Assembly: GCA_015295835.1 (NCBI GenBank)
Contig: DVEG01000004.1
Coordinates: 248,001-312,000 of the forward strand
Length of the DNA stretch: 64,000 bases
Direction of reading: 5' to 3'
From: Oscillatoriaceae cyanobacterium M7585_C2015_266
Lineage (GTDB): Bacteria; Cyanobacteriota; Cyanobacteriia; Cyanobacteriales; Oscillatoriaceae
The first letter of the stretch is position 1. Each line of letters opens with the position of its first letter. Positions 35,410-44,654 of the stretch are shown piece by piece. The position numbers and the translations under genes are program-made. The notes beneath the pieces are model-generated. The model was given only the letters and a program-made list of their open reading frames with translations. It was not told the origin of the DNA and searched no databases.

Positions 35410-36348
35410 GTGTTTTTCAGTGTGGTCATTCCTACTTACAATCGCTTGCCAATTCTAAAAAAATGTTTGCAAGCATTGGAATGTCAGCAGTTAAACAATA
35501 ACAACCTAGTTTCAGATTATGAAATCATGGTTGTAGATGATGGTTCAACCGATGGAACGCAGGAATGGTTGGGAAAATGCCAAGCAGAATTTCCACATCT
35601 ACGCTGGTGCAAACAATCACATCAAGGGGCAGCGAGCGCAAGAAATATAGGTGTGGAAAAAGCTAAAGGAGATATTATAATTTTTATAGATAGTGATTTA
35701 GTTGTAACAGAAAATTTTATCCAAGCACATGCGGAAGGATTAGAACGAGGGAAACAAAAAACAGGGAGCGATCGCCTATTTACCTATGGACGGGTTATCA
35801 ATACTAGCAATTTCGAGAATCCAACAGCAGAACCTTATAAAATAACAGACTTTTCAGCAGCATACTTTGCAACAGGAAATGTAGCGATCGCCCGTCACTG
35901 GCTCCTAAAAGCAGGCTTGTTTGACACCCGCTTTCAACAGTACGGCTGGGAAGATTTAGAACTCGGTGTCCGCCTAAAAAAATTAGGCTTAAAATTAATT
36001 AAATGTCCAGCTGCTGTAGGCTATCACTGGCACCCTCCCTTTTCCTTAGAACAATTGCCAAGTTTAATAGAAAAAGAAATTCAACGGGGTCGCATGGGGG
36101 TTTTATTCTATCAAAAACACCCTACTTGGGAAGTACGAATGATGATTCAAATGACATGGCTGCACCGCATTCTTTGGGGAACTCTCTCCCTGGGAGGAAG
36201 ACTGAACGAACGAACACTAGCACCCCTATTACAATGGCTGATTGACCAAGGAAAATCTCAACTGGCTTTAGAAATTGCCCGCATATTCTTAAACTGGTAT
36301 AATGTCTGCGGAGTCTATGCAGCCGCTGAATCATTAAAGATTAAATAA
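35410..36348 (+). CDS. Family 2 glycosyltransferase
   Basis: 312 aa inverting GT-A fold enzyme. FSVVIPTYNRLPILKKCLQAL at the start, MVVDDGSTDGTQEWL (nucleotide-sugar binding) and FIDSDLVV (DXD metal site) are clear; QYGWEDLELGVRLKKLG is the ED acceptor motif. No transmembrane segments. GTG start with AGGTG 6 bases upstream. Sugar donor and acceptor unknown; likely cell-surface polysaccharide or glycolipid synthesis. Confidence 0.92.
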   Translation: MFFSVVIPTYNRLPILKKCLQALECQQLNNNNLVSDYEIMVVDDGSTDGTQEWLGKCQAEFPHLRWCKQSHQGAASARNIGVEKAKGDIIIFIDSDLVVTENFIQAHAEGLERGKQKTGSDRLFTYGRVINTSNFENPTAEPYKITDFSAAYFATGNVAIARHWLLKAGLFDTRFQQYGWEDLELGVRLKKLGLKLIKCPAAVGYHWHPPFSLEQLPSLIEKEIQRGRMGVLFYQKHPTWEVRMMIQMTWLHRILWGTLSLGGRLNERTLAPLLQWLIDQGKSQLALEIARIFLNWYNVCGVYAAAESLKIK

Positions 36349-36430
36349 TAAAATATTATAAAATATTTAAATAAAAAACGCAAGAAATCAAAACTAAATG
36401 TAAACTAAAACATTATTTGGAGGAGAAGGA

Positions 36431-36508
36431 GTGGAAGTGCTAAAAGATAAAGAAGCAAGCGCAAAACAGCAGGAATTTGCCCAGACAGAGCTTGGCAGAT
36501 TCTACTAA
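36431..36508 (+). CDS. Possible 25-aa micro-ORF before rpsB
   Basis: A GTG codon 5 bases after a very strong Shine-Dalgarno (GGAGGAG, 36419-36425) opens a 25-codon frame, MEVLKDKEASAKQQEFAQTE and five more residues, ending at a TAA. It lies between the glycosyltransferase and the rpsB promoter. It could be a leader peptide or a small protein. Only the ribosome site supports it. Confidence 0.3.
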   Translation: MEVLKDKEASAKQQEFAQTELGRFY

Positions 36509-36520
36509 ATATGCTACCCT
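36492..36520 (+). promoter_or_regulatory. Promoter of rpsB-tsf
   Basis: TTGGCA (36492-36497), 17-base spacer, TACCCT (36515-36520) with an extended TGC before it. Predicted start near 36527, giving a leader of about 90 nt that contains the pseudoknot fold. Confidence 0.55.
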
Positions 36521-36542
36521 AGGGAAGTTGTTTAAACTAGCA

Positions 36543-36608
36543 CATCCAGGGGTTCGGGTGTTTCCTTAAGGAAATCCGCCTGGATGGAAGGTTAACCCGA
36601 ATCAGGAG
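36543..36608 (+). promoter_or_regulatory. rpsB leader with potential H-type pseudoknot next to the Shine-Dalgarno
   Basis: Stem 1: CATCCAGG (36543-36550) with CCTGGATG (36579-36586), enclosing a hairpin TTTCC-TTAA-GGAAA (36561-36574). Stem 2: GGTTCGGGT (36551-36559), in the stem 1 loop, with ACCCGAATC (36595-36603), outside it. This gives nine pairs including one G-U. Stem 2 ends one base before AGGAG (36604-36608). The fold could block ribosome entry, as expected of S2 autoregulation; regulation is inferred. Confidence 0.7.
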
Positions 36609-36617
36609 AAAAAAACT

Positions 36618-37430
36618 ATGGCAATCATATCCTTAGCTCAAATGCTAGAGTCAGGGGTACACTTTGGGCACCAAACCCGACGGTGGAATCCCAAAATGTC
36701 CCGCTATATCTTCACCGAGCGCAACGGCGTTCACATCATCGATTTGGTGCAAACTGCCCAGTTGATGGAAGAAGCATATGAATATGTGCGCTCCGCTTCC
36801 GAGCAAGGGAAAAAATTTCTCTTCGTCGGCACAAAACGTCAAGCTGCCGGAATAGTCGCCCAAGAAGCAATGCGGTGCGGAGCTTATTATGTCAACCAAC
36901 GCTGGTTGGGAGGAATGCTTACCAACTGGACGACAATCAAAAGCCGGGTGGAACGTCTTAAAGAACTTGAGCGGATGGAAGAAATAGGCGCTATCGATCT
37001 TCGACCCAAAAAAGAAGCCTCCATGCTCCGCCGTGAAATGGCAAAACTACAAAAATACTTGGGGGGGATTAAAACAATGCGTAAAATCCCCGATGTAGTC
37101 ATCATCGTCGATCAAAGACGGGAATACAACGCTGTATTAGAGTGTCAGAAATTAAATATTCCAATCGTATCAATGTTAGATACTAACTGCGATCCCGATC
37201 TGGTAGATATCCCTATCCCGGCAAATGACGATGCTATCCGCTCAATTAAGCTAATTATCGGCAAATTAGCAGACGCAATCTATGAAGGGCGTCACGGTCA
37301 ACTCGATACCGGCGTAGAAGAAGAAGAATACGAAGATTACGAAGGCGCAGAAGAGGATTACGAGGAAGAAGAAGAAATCGACGACGAAAGCGAATCTGAA
37401 TTCAGCGATGACGAAGTAGAAGAAGAATAA
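36618..37430 (+). CDS. rpsB: 30S ribosomal protein S2
   Basis: Small-subunit protein S2. 270 aa with [56 protein letters not shown] and [19 protein letters not shown]. The body ends about residue 225 and is followed by a 45-residue very acidic tail (Glu/Asp with Tyr), common in cyanobacterial S2. AGGAG 9 bases before ATG. Followed by tsf as in most bacteria. Confidence 0.98.
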   Translation: MAIISLAQMLESGVHFGHQTRRWNPKMSRYIFTERNGVHIIDLVQTAQLMEEAYEYVRSASEQGKKFLFVGTKRQAAGIVAQEAMRCGAYYVNQRWLGGMLTNWTTIKSRVERLKELERMEEIGAIDLRPKKEASMLRREMAKLQKYLGGIKTMRKIPDVVIIVDQRREYNAVLECQKLNIPIVSMLDTNCDPDLVDIPIPANDDAIRSIKLIIGKLADAIYEGRHGQLDTGVEEEEYEDYEGAEEDYEEEEEIDDESESEFSDDEVEEE

Positions 37431-37443
37431 TTGAAGTAATGGT

Positions 37444-37484
37444 GTTTAGTTGTTATTTTAAAATCAAGAAAATGACAACTAAAC
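37444..37484 (+). promoter_or_regulatory. 16-bp intercistronic hairpin between rpsB and tsf
   Basis: GTTTAGTTGTTATTTT (37444-37459) pairs with AAAATGACAACTAAAC (37469-37484), one U-G, with a nine-base loop. No U-run follows, so it is unlikely to be a full terminator. It could set the ratio of S2 to EF-Ts by processing or partial attenuation. Confidence 0.6.
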
Positions 37485-37531
37485 CCAGAAAAAAAGTCAA
37501 AAAGTAGTCGTAAGTAGTAGGAACAAAAAAG

Positions 37532-38194
37532 ATGGCAGAAATATCAGCAAAACTTGTTAAAGAGCTACGCGAAGAAACCGGCGCTGGCATGATGGACTGC
37601 AAAAAAGCCCTGGCTGAAAATAACGGAGACAAGGAAAAAGCTAAAGAATGGCTGCGACAAAAAGGAATTACCTCGGCAGGTAAAAAAGAAGGTCGCATAA
37701 CAGCAGAAGGTCTGATAGATAGCTACATTCACACCGGCGGTCGAGTCGGCGTTTTAGTAGAAGTAAACTGCGAAACTGACTTCGTAGCTCGCGGGGAAAC
37801 ATTCCAAAACTTGGTGCGCAATATAGCTATGCAAATCGCAGCTTGCCCAAATGTAGAATATGTGAAAGTAGATGATATCCCTCCGGAAGTGGTGGAAAAA
37901 GAAAAACAAATTGAAATGGGACGAGATGACCTGGCTTCCAAACCTGAAAATATTAAAGAAAAAATAGTTCAGGGTAGAATCGAAAAAAGATTGAAAGAAA
38001 TGTGCTTGATGGAGCAGCCTTATATACGAGATCAAAGTATAACTGTAGAAGAATTGGTAAAACAACATATCGCTACCCTCGGCGAAAATATCCGCGTCCG
38101 TCGCTTTGCTCGGTTCGTATTGGGGGAAGGAATTGAAAAGAAAGAAAGTAATTTTGCTGAAGAAGTAGCCGCTCAAATGAGTGGTAAAGCTTAA
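37532..38194 (+). CDS. tsf: Translation elongation factor Ts
   Basis: Nucleotide exchange factor for EF-Tu. 220 aa, the short cyanobacterial form. Signatures: [19 protein letters not shown] at the N-terminus and [17 protein letters not shown]-terminal [16 protein letters not shown] completes the dimerisation domain. Second gene of the rpsB operon. Confidence 0.98.
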   Translation: MAEISAKLVKELREETGAGMMDCKKALAENNGDKEKAKEWLRQKGITSAGKKEGRITAEGLIDSYIHTGGRVGVLVEVNCETDFVARGETFQNLVRNIAMQIAACPNVEYVKVDDIPPEVVEKEKQIEMGRDDLASKPENIKEKIVQGRIEKRLKEMCLMEQPYIRDQSITVEELVKQHIATLGENIRVRRFARFVLGEGIEKKESNFAEEVAAQMSGKA

Positions 38195-38212
38195 GGCAGA
38201 AAAAAGAAAAAG

Positions 38213-38250
38213 AAAAAAGGCAAAGGCAATAGTCTTTACCTTTTTTCTTT
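38213..38250 (+). terminator. Terminator after tsf
   Basis: AAAAAAGGCAAAG (38213-38225) and CTTTACCTTTTTT (38234-38246), one mismatch, with a GCAATAGT loop and a T-rich 3' arm running to 38250. It lies only about 15 bp before the next gene, so read-through may occur. Confidence 0.65.
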
Positions 38251-38264
38251 AAAAGGAGTAAATT

Positions 38265-39125
38265 ATGGTGAGAGCAATAGATAAAATTGAAAAAGATATT
38301 GCAGAACTGGAAGAAACAACCAGAAATACCGCTCTTCAATTGTATAGTATTTACTTTAATTATTTGACAGAATTGGGGAAAGCAGTGCGGCAACAATTAA
38401 TTCTAGCAAGTTACCATATCTGCACTCAGGGATATGCAGAATCATTTCTGAAATTGTCTCTAAGTCAAAGACAACAATTACAACAAGAAATACGAAAATT
38501 AAGTAAAAAAGCACAAGAAATGCTATTGGCAGCCCTGTGCCGCCCTGTAAAGGAATCTTTAGAATTGCCAATGGCAGAAAATCGCTTTTTAACAGCAGTA
38601 AATCCGTTATTTCATCAAGGAGCAGAACAAAAAGCAGAACAACCTCCCGAAAATTTGGAAATGTCTAATCTGGTAAGTAATCCAGAACAACTGGCACAGT
38701 GGCAAAAAACTTTGGAAATAGCCCTCGCTAAAATCCTGCAAACTACATCCCAGAAAGCTAATCAATTACTACAACAAGCAGGAATATTACCACCAAAATT
38801 GCCAGAAACCATCCTGGAAGCAGCAGCTAGAGCAGAAGCCGGTGAAGCCGCCGTTGCAGGACTTCCTAATTTGATTAATGTACTAATCGAAACTGAAAAT
38901 GCTGAAGAATCTCAAAAATCTACTATTACTCAGTTAATTGCAATCCACTTGCGACTACCTGAAATAGAATTTGCTGACGCCAAAGTTATGGCTGGACGCT
39001 CTCAAATCCGCCAACTTACAGCAAAATTGAATAAAATTAAACGCGATTATCAAAAAAAACAACGCGAACGTGCGATCGCTGAAGCAGAAGCTGCCTGGCG
39101 TGCTACTTGGGTCGAAGATGATTAA
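38265..39125 (+). CDS. Hypothetical helical protein between tsf and recG
   Basis: 286 aa, highly helical and charged, with a first coiled-coil-like block (1-120) and a second (170-285) ending in a basic, Arg/Lys-rich helix (RQLTAKLNKIKRDYQKKQRERAI). No membrane segment or enzyme motif. AAGGAG 7 bases before ATG. I recall similar unnamed cyanobacterial proteins beside tsf and recG, so the linkage may be conserved, but no function is known to me. Confidence 0.75.
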   Translation: MVRAIDKIEKDIAELEETTRNTALQLYSIYFNYLTELGKAVRQQLILASYHICTQGYAESFLKLSLSQRQQLQQEIRKLSKKAQEMLLAALCRPVKESLELPMAENRFLTAVNPLFHQGAEQKAEQPPENLEMSNLVSNPEQLAQWQKTLEIALAKILQTTSQKANQLLQQAGILPPKLPETILEAAARAEAGEAAVAGLPNLINVLIETENAEESQKSTITQLIAIHLRLPEIEFADAKVMAGRSQIRQLTAKLNKIKRDYQKKQRERAIAEAEAAWRATWVEDD

Positions 39126-39181
39126 ACCTAAAATAGAAAAAGTAAAATTATTTTTATTTTTACTAAAATATAGGAGAAAAA

Positions 39182-41680
39182 ATGCAAATAGAACAACCTA
39201 ATTGGCTCCAATTACAAAAAGCTCTATCTAAAGAAGAAGAACACGGTTTTATTAACATAAAGGGCAAAGAAAAATTATTTAGTCAATTTCTAAATGAAAG
39301 CTTGAAACAGCCACCAAAAAATATACCAACAGAAGAAAAAAAAAGATGGTATAATATGGCATTTGCTTATGCAAAATATTCAGAATTAAATGTGGAAGAA
39401 AGACAAAGTTTGATAGAAGACACTCGCAGATTTCTCCAACAACAAGAAAGAATATGCGAAATACAAAAACAAAAAGAAGAAAAAAATAAAAAATTATTAT
39501 TGGAACAGGAAGAGGAAAAGAAATATATAAATGGTAAGATAAATATTCAAAAGATAACGATAAATGGTAAAGATATTACTCCAGAAATACCCCTGAGTCG
39601 ATTACAAGGAATAGGTCCAAGAAATGCAGAACGTCTGGCAAAATTAGGACTGTATACCGTAAACGATTTACTGTTTTACTACCCCCGTGATCACGTGGAT
39701 TACGCCCGTCAGGTGAAAATTGCTGAATTGGAACCAGGAGAAACTGTAACAATAGTAGGAACAGTAAAACGAAGTAATTGTTTCACAAGCCCAAAAAATA
39801 AAAAATTAACAATTCTGGAAATAGTATTGACAGATAAAACAGGACAAATAAAAATCAGTAGATATTATGCAGGTCGCTTAAGCAGTCGCGCCTGGCAAGA
39901 ACAACAAAAACGAATATATTCCGTAGGTTCAGTAGTAGCTGCATCAGGATTAGTGAAAAAAAATGAATACGGCATATTCTTAGAAAATACCCAGTTGGAA
40001 ATACTCGATAAAATGGGAGAAATAAATTCCATAAAAGTCGGACGATTTGTACCAGTTTACCCCCTCACAGAAGGAGTGGGAGCAGAAGTTGTAAGAAGAG
40101 CAGCGATCGCAGCAATGCCGGCAGTAAAACATCTTAAAGATACTCTACCAGATGGATTACGAAAACGCTACGGATTAATCTCATTACCAGAAGCGATCGC
40201 TAACATTCACTTCCCTATAGATCGCAATATCCTCCAAGAAGCTCGTCGTCGTCTCATATTCGATGAATTTTTCTATCTCCAACTTGGATTACTCAAACGC
40301 CGCTATAATCAACGTCAAAGACAAAACGCAGCCCCCCTTACATCACAAGGAAAACTAATCAATCAATTCTACGAAATACTCCCTTTCAAACTCACAAATG
40401 CTCAACAGCGTGTGATCAACGAAATTATTGAAGACATAAAAAAACCAGAACCAATGAACCGATTAGTACAAGGCGATGTCGGTTCTGGCAAAACTGTTGT
40501 TGCTGTCGTCGCTATTCTAGCCGCTATTCAATCTGGCTATCAAGCAGCTCTCATGGCTCCCACAGAAGTCTTAGCAGAACAACACTACAAAAAATTAGTC
40601 ACTTGGCTAAATCTACTAAACATTCCAGTAGAATTACTAACCGGCTCAACTAGCGCCGCTAAACGACGACAAATATACAGTCAAATAGAAACTGGAGAAC
40701 TCCCCGTATTAGTCGGAACTCATGCTTTAATTCAAGAGCCAGTAAAATTCCATCGTCTCGGTTTAGTCGTCATTGACGAACAACACCGTTTTGGTGTAGA
40801 ACAACGGGCAAAATTACAACAAAAAGGTATTGACGGCGTTCCTCATGTTTTGACAATGACAGCTACACCTATTCCCCGCACTTTGGCTTTGACTTTGCAT
40901 GGTGATTTAGATGTAAGTCAAATTGATGAAATGCCCCCAGGTCGAAAACCAATTCAAACTACAGTTCTTTCTGCAAAAGATCGTAACCATGCCTATGATT
41001 TAATTCGCCGTGAAGTTGTTAAAGGACACCAAGCTTATGTCGTTTTACCTTTGGTGGAAGAATCGGAAAAATTAGATTTAAAATCAGCTCTCGAAGAATA
41101 CCAACGTCTACAAGAAGTTATCTTTCCTGAGTTTAATGTCGGTCTTCTCCACGGACGTATGAGTTCAGCACAAAAAGAAGATGCGATCGCACAATTCCGC
41201 AATGGAAAAACTCATATCCTAGTAGCCACTACTGTTGTAGAAGTAGGAGTAGATGTGCCCAATGCTACAGTTATGCTCATAGAAAATGCCGAAAGATTCG
41301 GTTTATCTCAATTACACCAATTGCGGGGTCGTGTCGGACGAGGTGGTGAAAAATCTTATTGTTTGTTGATGCTTGATTCTAAAGCTAATGCTGATGCTCG
41401 TCAGCGAGTAAATATATTAGCACAGTCTCAAGATGGGTTTTTTATTGCTGAAATGGATATGCGATTGCGCGGTCCTGGTGAAGTTCTCGGCACTCGTCAA
41501 GCTGGTTTGCCAGATTTTGCTTTCGCTAGTCTTGTAGAACATCAGGATGTTTTAATTCTCGCTAGAGATGCAGCTGAAAAAGTTATGGAAAAAGACCCAA
41601 CTCTCAAAAGTTGGCCTCTTATGAAGGCAGAGTTGACACGTCGTCATCAAAAATTAATGGCAGGTGCAGTTTGGAGCTGA
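39182..41680 (+). CDS. recG: ATP-dependent DNA helicase RecG
   Basis: Branch-migration helicase that remodels stalled forks. 832 aa. The first about 135 residues (very Lys/Glu-rich) are an extra N-terminal region typical of cyanobacterial RecG. Then LSRLQGIGPRNAERLAKLG and the OB wedge domain (140-320). Helicase motifs: Walker A VQGDVGSGKTVVA, DEQH box IDEQHRFGVEQR, TATPIPRTLALT, and C-terminal LLHGRMSSAQKEDAI and QLRGRVGRGG. ATG start after TAGGAG. Confidence 0.97.
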   Translation: MQIEQPNWLQLQKALSKEEEHGFINIKGKEKLFSQFLNESLKQPPKNIPTEEKKRWYNMAFAYAKYSELNVEERQSLIEDTRRFLQQQERICEIQKQKEEKNKKLLLEQEEEKKYINGKINIQKITINGKDITPEIPLSRLQGIGPRNAERLAKLGLYTVNDLLFYYPRDHVDYARQVKIAELEPGETVTIVGTVKRSNCFTSPKNKKLTILEIVLTDKTGQIKISRYYAGRLSSRAWQEQQKRIYSVGSVVAASGLVKKNEYGIFLENTQLEILDKMGEINSIKVGRFVPVYPLTEGVGAEVVRRAAIAAMPAVKHLKDTLPDGLRKRYGLISLPEAIANIHFPIDRNILQEARRRLIFDEFFYLQLGLLKRRYNQRQRQNAAPLTSQGKLINQFYEILPFKLTNAQQRVINEIIEDIKKPEPMNRLVQGDVGSGKTVVAVVAILAAIQSGYQAALMAPTEVLAEQHYKKLVTWLNLLNIPVELLTGSTSAAKRRQIYSQIETGELPVLVGTHALIQEPVKFHRLGLVVIDEQHRFGVEQRAKLQQKGIDGVPHVLTMTATPIPRTLALTLHGDLDVSQIDEMPPGRKPIQTTVLSAKDRNHAYDLIRREVVKGHQAYVVLPLVEESEKLDLKSALEEYQRLQEVIFPEFNVGLLHGRMSSAQKEDAIAQFRNGKTHILVATTVVEVGVDVPNATVMLIENAERFGLSQLHQLRGRVGRGGEKSYCLLMLDSKANADARQRVNILAQSQDGFFIAEMDMRLRGPGEVLGTRQAGLPDFAFASLVEHQDVLILARDAAEKVMEKDPTLKSWPLMKAELTRRHQKLMAGAVWS

Positions 41681-41694
41681 TAATAAATTAGATT

Positions 41695-42114
41695 TTAATA
41701 ACCCGCCGGCGGCAGTAAATATGTTGCCCAAGTCTCTTCGCCGTTTTTATTTTTCAAAAGCCGCGCTAATCTCCAAGTCTTGGCTTGTTCCTGCCGCTGC
41801 AAATATACTTCAAAAGGCTTTCTTGACTGTCTTATTTCTTTATTTGATAGTTTGACCTTTATGTCATACGTCCCGTTTATTCGGAACCCTTGTAAATCCT
41901 CTATCTGAATCGGTTCTCGTTTCTTTATTGTTATCTTTTCAATTTCTAATTCCGGCGGCTGGGATAAATGTAATTGTTTTTCTAATTGTGCTTGTGTTTG
42001 GCTCAACTGTAATGCGAGCGCTTGTTTTACCAGTTGATTATTTGGCCCAGGGCCAATCTCTGTGCAAGCCGTCAGCAAGATTGTTAAAATTACCACTAAA
42101 AATTTTTTTAGCAT
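41695..42114 (-). CDS. Hypothetical lipoprotein
   Basis: 139 aa with a type II signal peptide: MLKKFLVVILTILLTACTE, lipobox LTAC, acyl-Cys at residue 17. The mature part is helical (34-60) then beta-rich, with EDLQGFRINGTYDIKVKL. Probably anchored to the outer or plasma membrane. Family not recognised. Convergent with recG, 14 bp apart. Confidence 0.8.
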   Translation of the reverse strand: MLKKFLVVILTILLTACTEIGPGPNNQLVKQALALQLSQTQAQLEKQLHLSQPPELEIEKITIKKREPIQIEDLQGFRINGTYDIKVKLSNKEIRQSRKPFEVYLQRQEQAKTWRLARLLKNKNGEETWATYLLPPAGY

Positions 42115-42187
42115 CCGTTTCTCTCCTGCCGTTTTTTTTGTTCCATGCTACTATATATCCTTGTCTCCTTTAATTTTGAAATTAATT

Positions 42188-42853
42188 ATGTCACGAAAAA
42201 CTATCGGATTGAGCGACGATCGCCTTTTTGATTATTTATTGTCAGTTTCTCTGCGTGAACCACCAATTCTCCGTCAATTACGAGAAGAAACTGCTCTTCA
42301 CCCCTGGGCTCGCCTGCAAATAGCCCCTGAACAAGGTCAGTTTATGGCTCTCTTAGTACAATTACTAAAAGCTGAAAAAACTCTGGAAATTGGTGTTTTC
42401 ACAGGCTATAGTTCTCTCTGTGTCGCTCTTGCTCTCCCCCCCAGCGGTAAAATTATCGCTTGTGATATTAGTGAAGAATATACTAATGTGGCTCGTCGCT
42501 ATTGGCAAGCTGCAGGCGTGGCAGATAAAATTGAACTTCACCTCGCCCCCGCTCTCGAAACTCTCGACTCCCTTCTGGCAAATGGACAAGCAGAAACTTT
42601 TGATTTTGTTTTTATTGACGCAGATAAAGAAAATTATCTTAATTATTATGAGCGCTCGCTTCTTCTTACTCGTCGCGGCGGCTTGATCGCTATTGATAAT
42701 ACTCTCTGGAATGGACTTGTCGCCGATCCTCTAATCCAAGATTCCCGCACTCAATCTATCCGCGCTCTTAATAATAAGTTACTCTCTGATAACCGTATTT
42801 CTCTTAGTCTTCTCCCTATCGGCGATGGCTTGACTCTCGCTCTTAAACTTTAA
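42188..42853 (+). CDS. SAM-dependent O-methyltransferase (class I, family 3)
   Basis: 221 aa from the ATG at 42188. The frame reaches back to 42062, but that part is antisense to the lipoprotein signal and does not resemble the family. Typical motifs: LLKAEKTLEIGVFTGYSSLCVALALP (SAM site; residues about 60-85), DISEEYTNVARRYW, FDFVFIDADKENYLNYYE (metal Asp) and GGLIAIDNTLWNG. Relatives are caffeoyl-CoA or catechol O-methyltransferases; the substrate is unknown. Confidence 0.93.
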   Translation: MSRKTIGLSDDRLFDYLLSVSLREPPILRQLREETALHPWARLQIAPEQGQFMALLVQLLKAEKTLEIGVFTGYSSLCVALALPPSGKIIACDISEEYTNVARRYWQAAGVADKIELHLAPALETLDSLLANGQAETFDFVFIDADKENYLNYYERSLLLTRRGGLIAIDNTLWNGLVADPLIQDSRTQSIRALNNKLLSDNRISLSLLPIGDGLTLALKL

Positions 42854-42965
42854 TTATTGCAGCTCAGATTTAGGTACCCCTGGTTAGTGTGCTTTTTACA
42901 ATATATCAAGATATTTCTTCCCCATCAAACACATTATAGTCAAACACTCCCTACTTGTCAATAGG

Positions 42966-43877
42966 TTATTTCACCCCAAATAAAAGTGCTACCCCGCTTA
43001 AGGCTATTAAAACTCCTAAAATCGCTCTTAAACTGATTTTTTCCCCTAACCAGTAAGCAATCGGAATAATAAATAAAGGGCTTGTGGCACTTAGTGTCTG
43101 AGTAATACCAGCAGCAGCGAATTTTAAACTAACTTGTTGTAACCATATCCCTAAATAAGTGCTGAAAAATGCAGTTAAGGCTATAACTAAAAACAAGTTT
43201 TTCGATTTTAATACTTGTAGCTTAATGGCACTTTTCTGCCATAACATCCATAATAGTAATACTAAACTACCAGAATTTAATCTCACAAATGTACTCCACA
43301 AAGGATCAATGGAATTCTGAGCAAGGGCAGCACGGGAAAGCACAGCAGCACTGGCATCCCCAAGAGTGGATACTGTTGCCCAACCTATGCCAATAACTAA
43401 AAATCTCCCCTTAGTGGCAGTGTCGGCAACTCTCTCACTGATTACCCACGCTACCCCCGTTAAGGTAAGCACTATACCACACCAGGCGATCGCTGTTAGT
43501 TTTTCCTGTAGAAAAATCATCGCAATCACGGCTACAGTCGGTGCCGTTAACACTTTAAATAATAAAGTACGTCGTGCACCTAGGAAATTAAAAGCAGCAA
43601 ATAAAGCAGTATCAGCAACAGCAATGCCAATTACACCAGAAAATACTAGCATCCAAAACGCAAAAGGTTCTAAGACTGGCAGCGTTTGCCCCTGAATTAA
43701 AAAAGTAATCACCAAAAAGACGCTTGCTATTATCCCCTTTACCAAATTTAAATGTAATGGCGGGATTTTCTCCCCTACCCGCTCATATATAACTGAGGCA
43801 CTCGCCCATAAACCCGCAGCGCCTAGTGCTGCTAATTCCCCTTTGACTTGATTTAGCCACTCAAAAAAAGCAATCAT
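42966..43877 (-). CDS. EamA/DMT-family exporter
   Basis: 303 aa with ten predicted helices in two EamA halves (about 10-145 and 155-300). GELAALGAAGLWASASVIYERVG is the first half, IGWATVSTLGDASAAVLSRAAL the second. Plasma-membrane drug/metabolite transporter; substrate unknown. The final LGVLIALSGVALLFGVK is typical. Single gene. Confidence 0.92.
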   Translation of the reverse strand: MIAFFEWLNQVKGELAALGAAGLWASASVIYERVGEKIPPLHLNLVKGIIASVFLVITFLIQGQTLPVLEPFAFWMLVFSGVIGIAVADTALFAAFNFLGARRTLLFKVLTAPTVAVIAMIFLQEKLTAIAWCGIVLTLTGVAWVISERVADTATKGRFLVIGIGWATVSTLGDASAAVLSRAALAQNSIDPLWSTFVRLNSGSLVLLLWMLWQKSAIKLQVLKSKNLFLVIALTAFFSTYLGIWLQQVSLKFAAAGITQTLSATSPLFIIPIAYWLGEKISLRAILGVLIALSGVALLFGVK

Positions 43878-44088
43878 ACGTAAACTGTAAAATCATAAAA
43901 CACTTATGATTGATTTTATCTTAAGTTGTATGAATTTATGTAAATAAATATAAAAAATATGGCCAAATTTTAGCCAAAGTTATAATAAAAATGGTAAAAA
44001 TAGTAACAAAACGTAGCAAATTTTAATGTATTAATAGCAACTATCGACTGGGTAATTTAATAGTGAGACAATTCTTCAGGAGATAAGC

Positions 44089-44433
44089 ATGACTTACTCA
44101 TTTGACATTTTAGGAATATCGCCGCTTTTACATTTCTTTAATCAACAACATTTACAGCATTCACAGCAGCGCCAATGTGTAGAGTATGTTGGCACTCGCA
44201 AGTGCACACTAGATGCATTTATTCAATCTGTTGAGGCAGTTTCTCCCAAACGTGGTTGGGATGTGGATGACGTTGTGGAGACAGTAATTAATTTCTGGGT
44301 GAATAATTCTGATAAAATTAGCTATTGGCGGGAGCGACTAAAAGATGCAGGCAAAGAAAATCTTTTAGTGGCACGAATCGGTGACATCGAAGCGTTACGG
44401 GCGACTTTTGATGCACTTTTCAACAATGACTAA
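44089..44433 (+). CDS. Conserved hypothetical cyanobacterial protein
   Basis: 114 aa soluble protein. Landmarks: SPLLHFFNQQHLQH, then CVEYVGTRKCTLDAFIQSVEAV and WDVDDVVETVINFWVNN. Two Cys (about 28 and 38) and a His/Gln-rich N-terminal segment are noticeable. Strong start: AGGAGA 7 bases before ATG. Not recognised; a terminator-like palindromic repeat follows. Confidence 0.7.
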   Translation: MTYSFDILGISPLLHFFNQQHLQHSQQRQCVEYVGTRKCTLDAFIQSVEAVSPKRGWDVDDVVETVINFWVNNSDKISYWRERLKDAGKENLLVARIGDIEALRATFDALFNND

Positions 44434-44450
44434 TACAATACTATACTAAA

Positions 44451-44476
44451 AACCTGGTTTCCGAGAGAAACCGGGT
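44451..44476. repeat. GAAACCGGGT palindromic repeat
   Basis: ACCTGGTTTC (44452-44461) with GAAACCGGGT (44467-44476), one G-U pair, loop CGAGA. Same family as 20573-20603, with a fragment (AAACCGGGTT) at about 63131. Probably a dispersed terminator-like palindrome. Confidence 0.6.
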
Positions 44477-44654
44477 AATATTTATGGAAAGACGCACTCA
44501 ATAAATTATTAAATTAAATTATCTACTGAGGGAAACCCCCACCATATGGAATATATCTTATGTGGCAACACCTTCTCCATTATTCATATACTAGCACAAG
44601 TGTGTAAAATTACACAATTTTTTGAAAAAATCTGGCACCTAAACTGGCACAATG

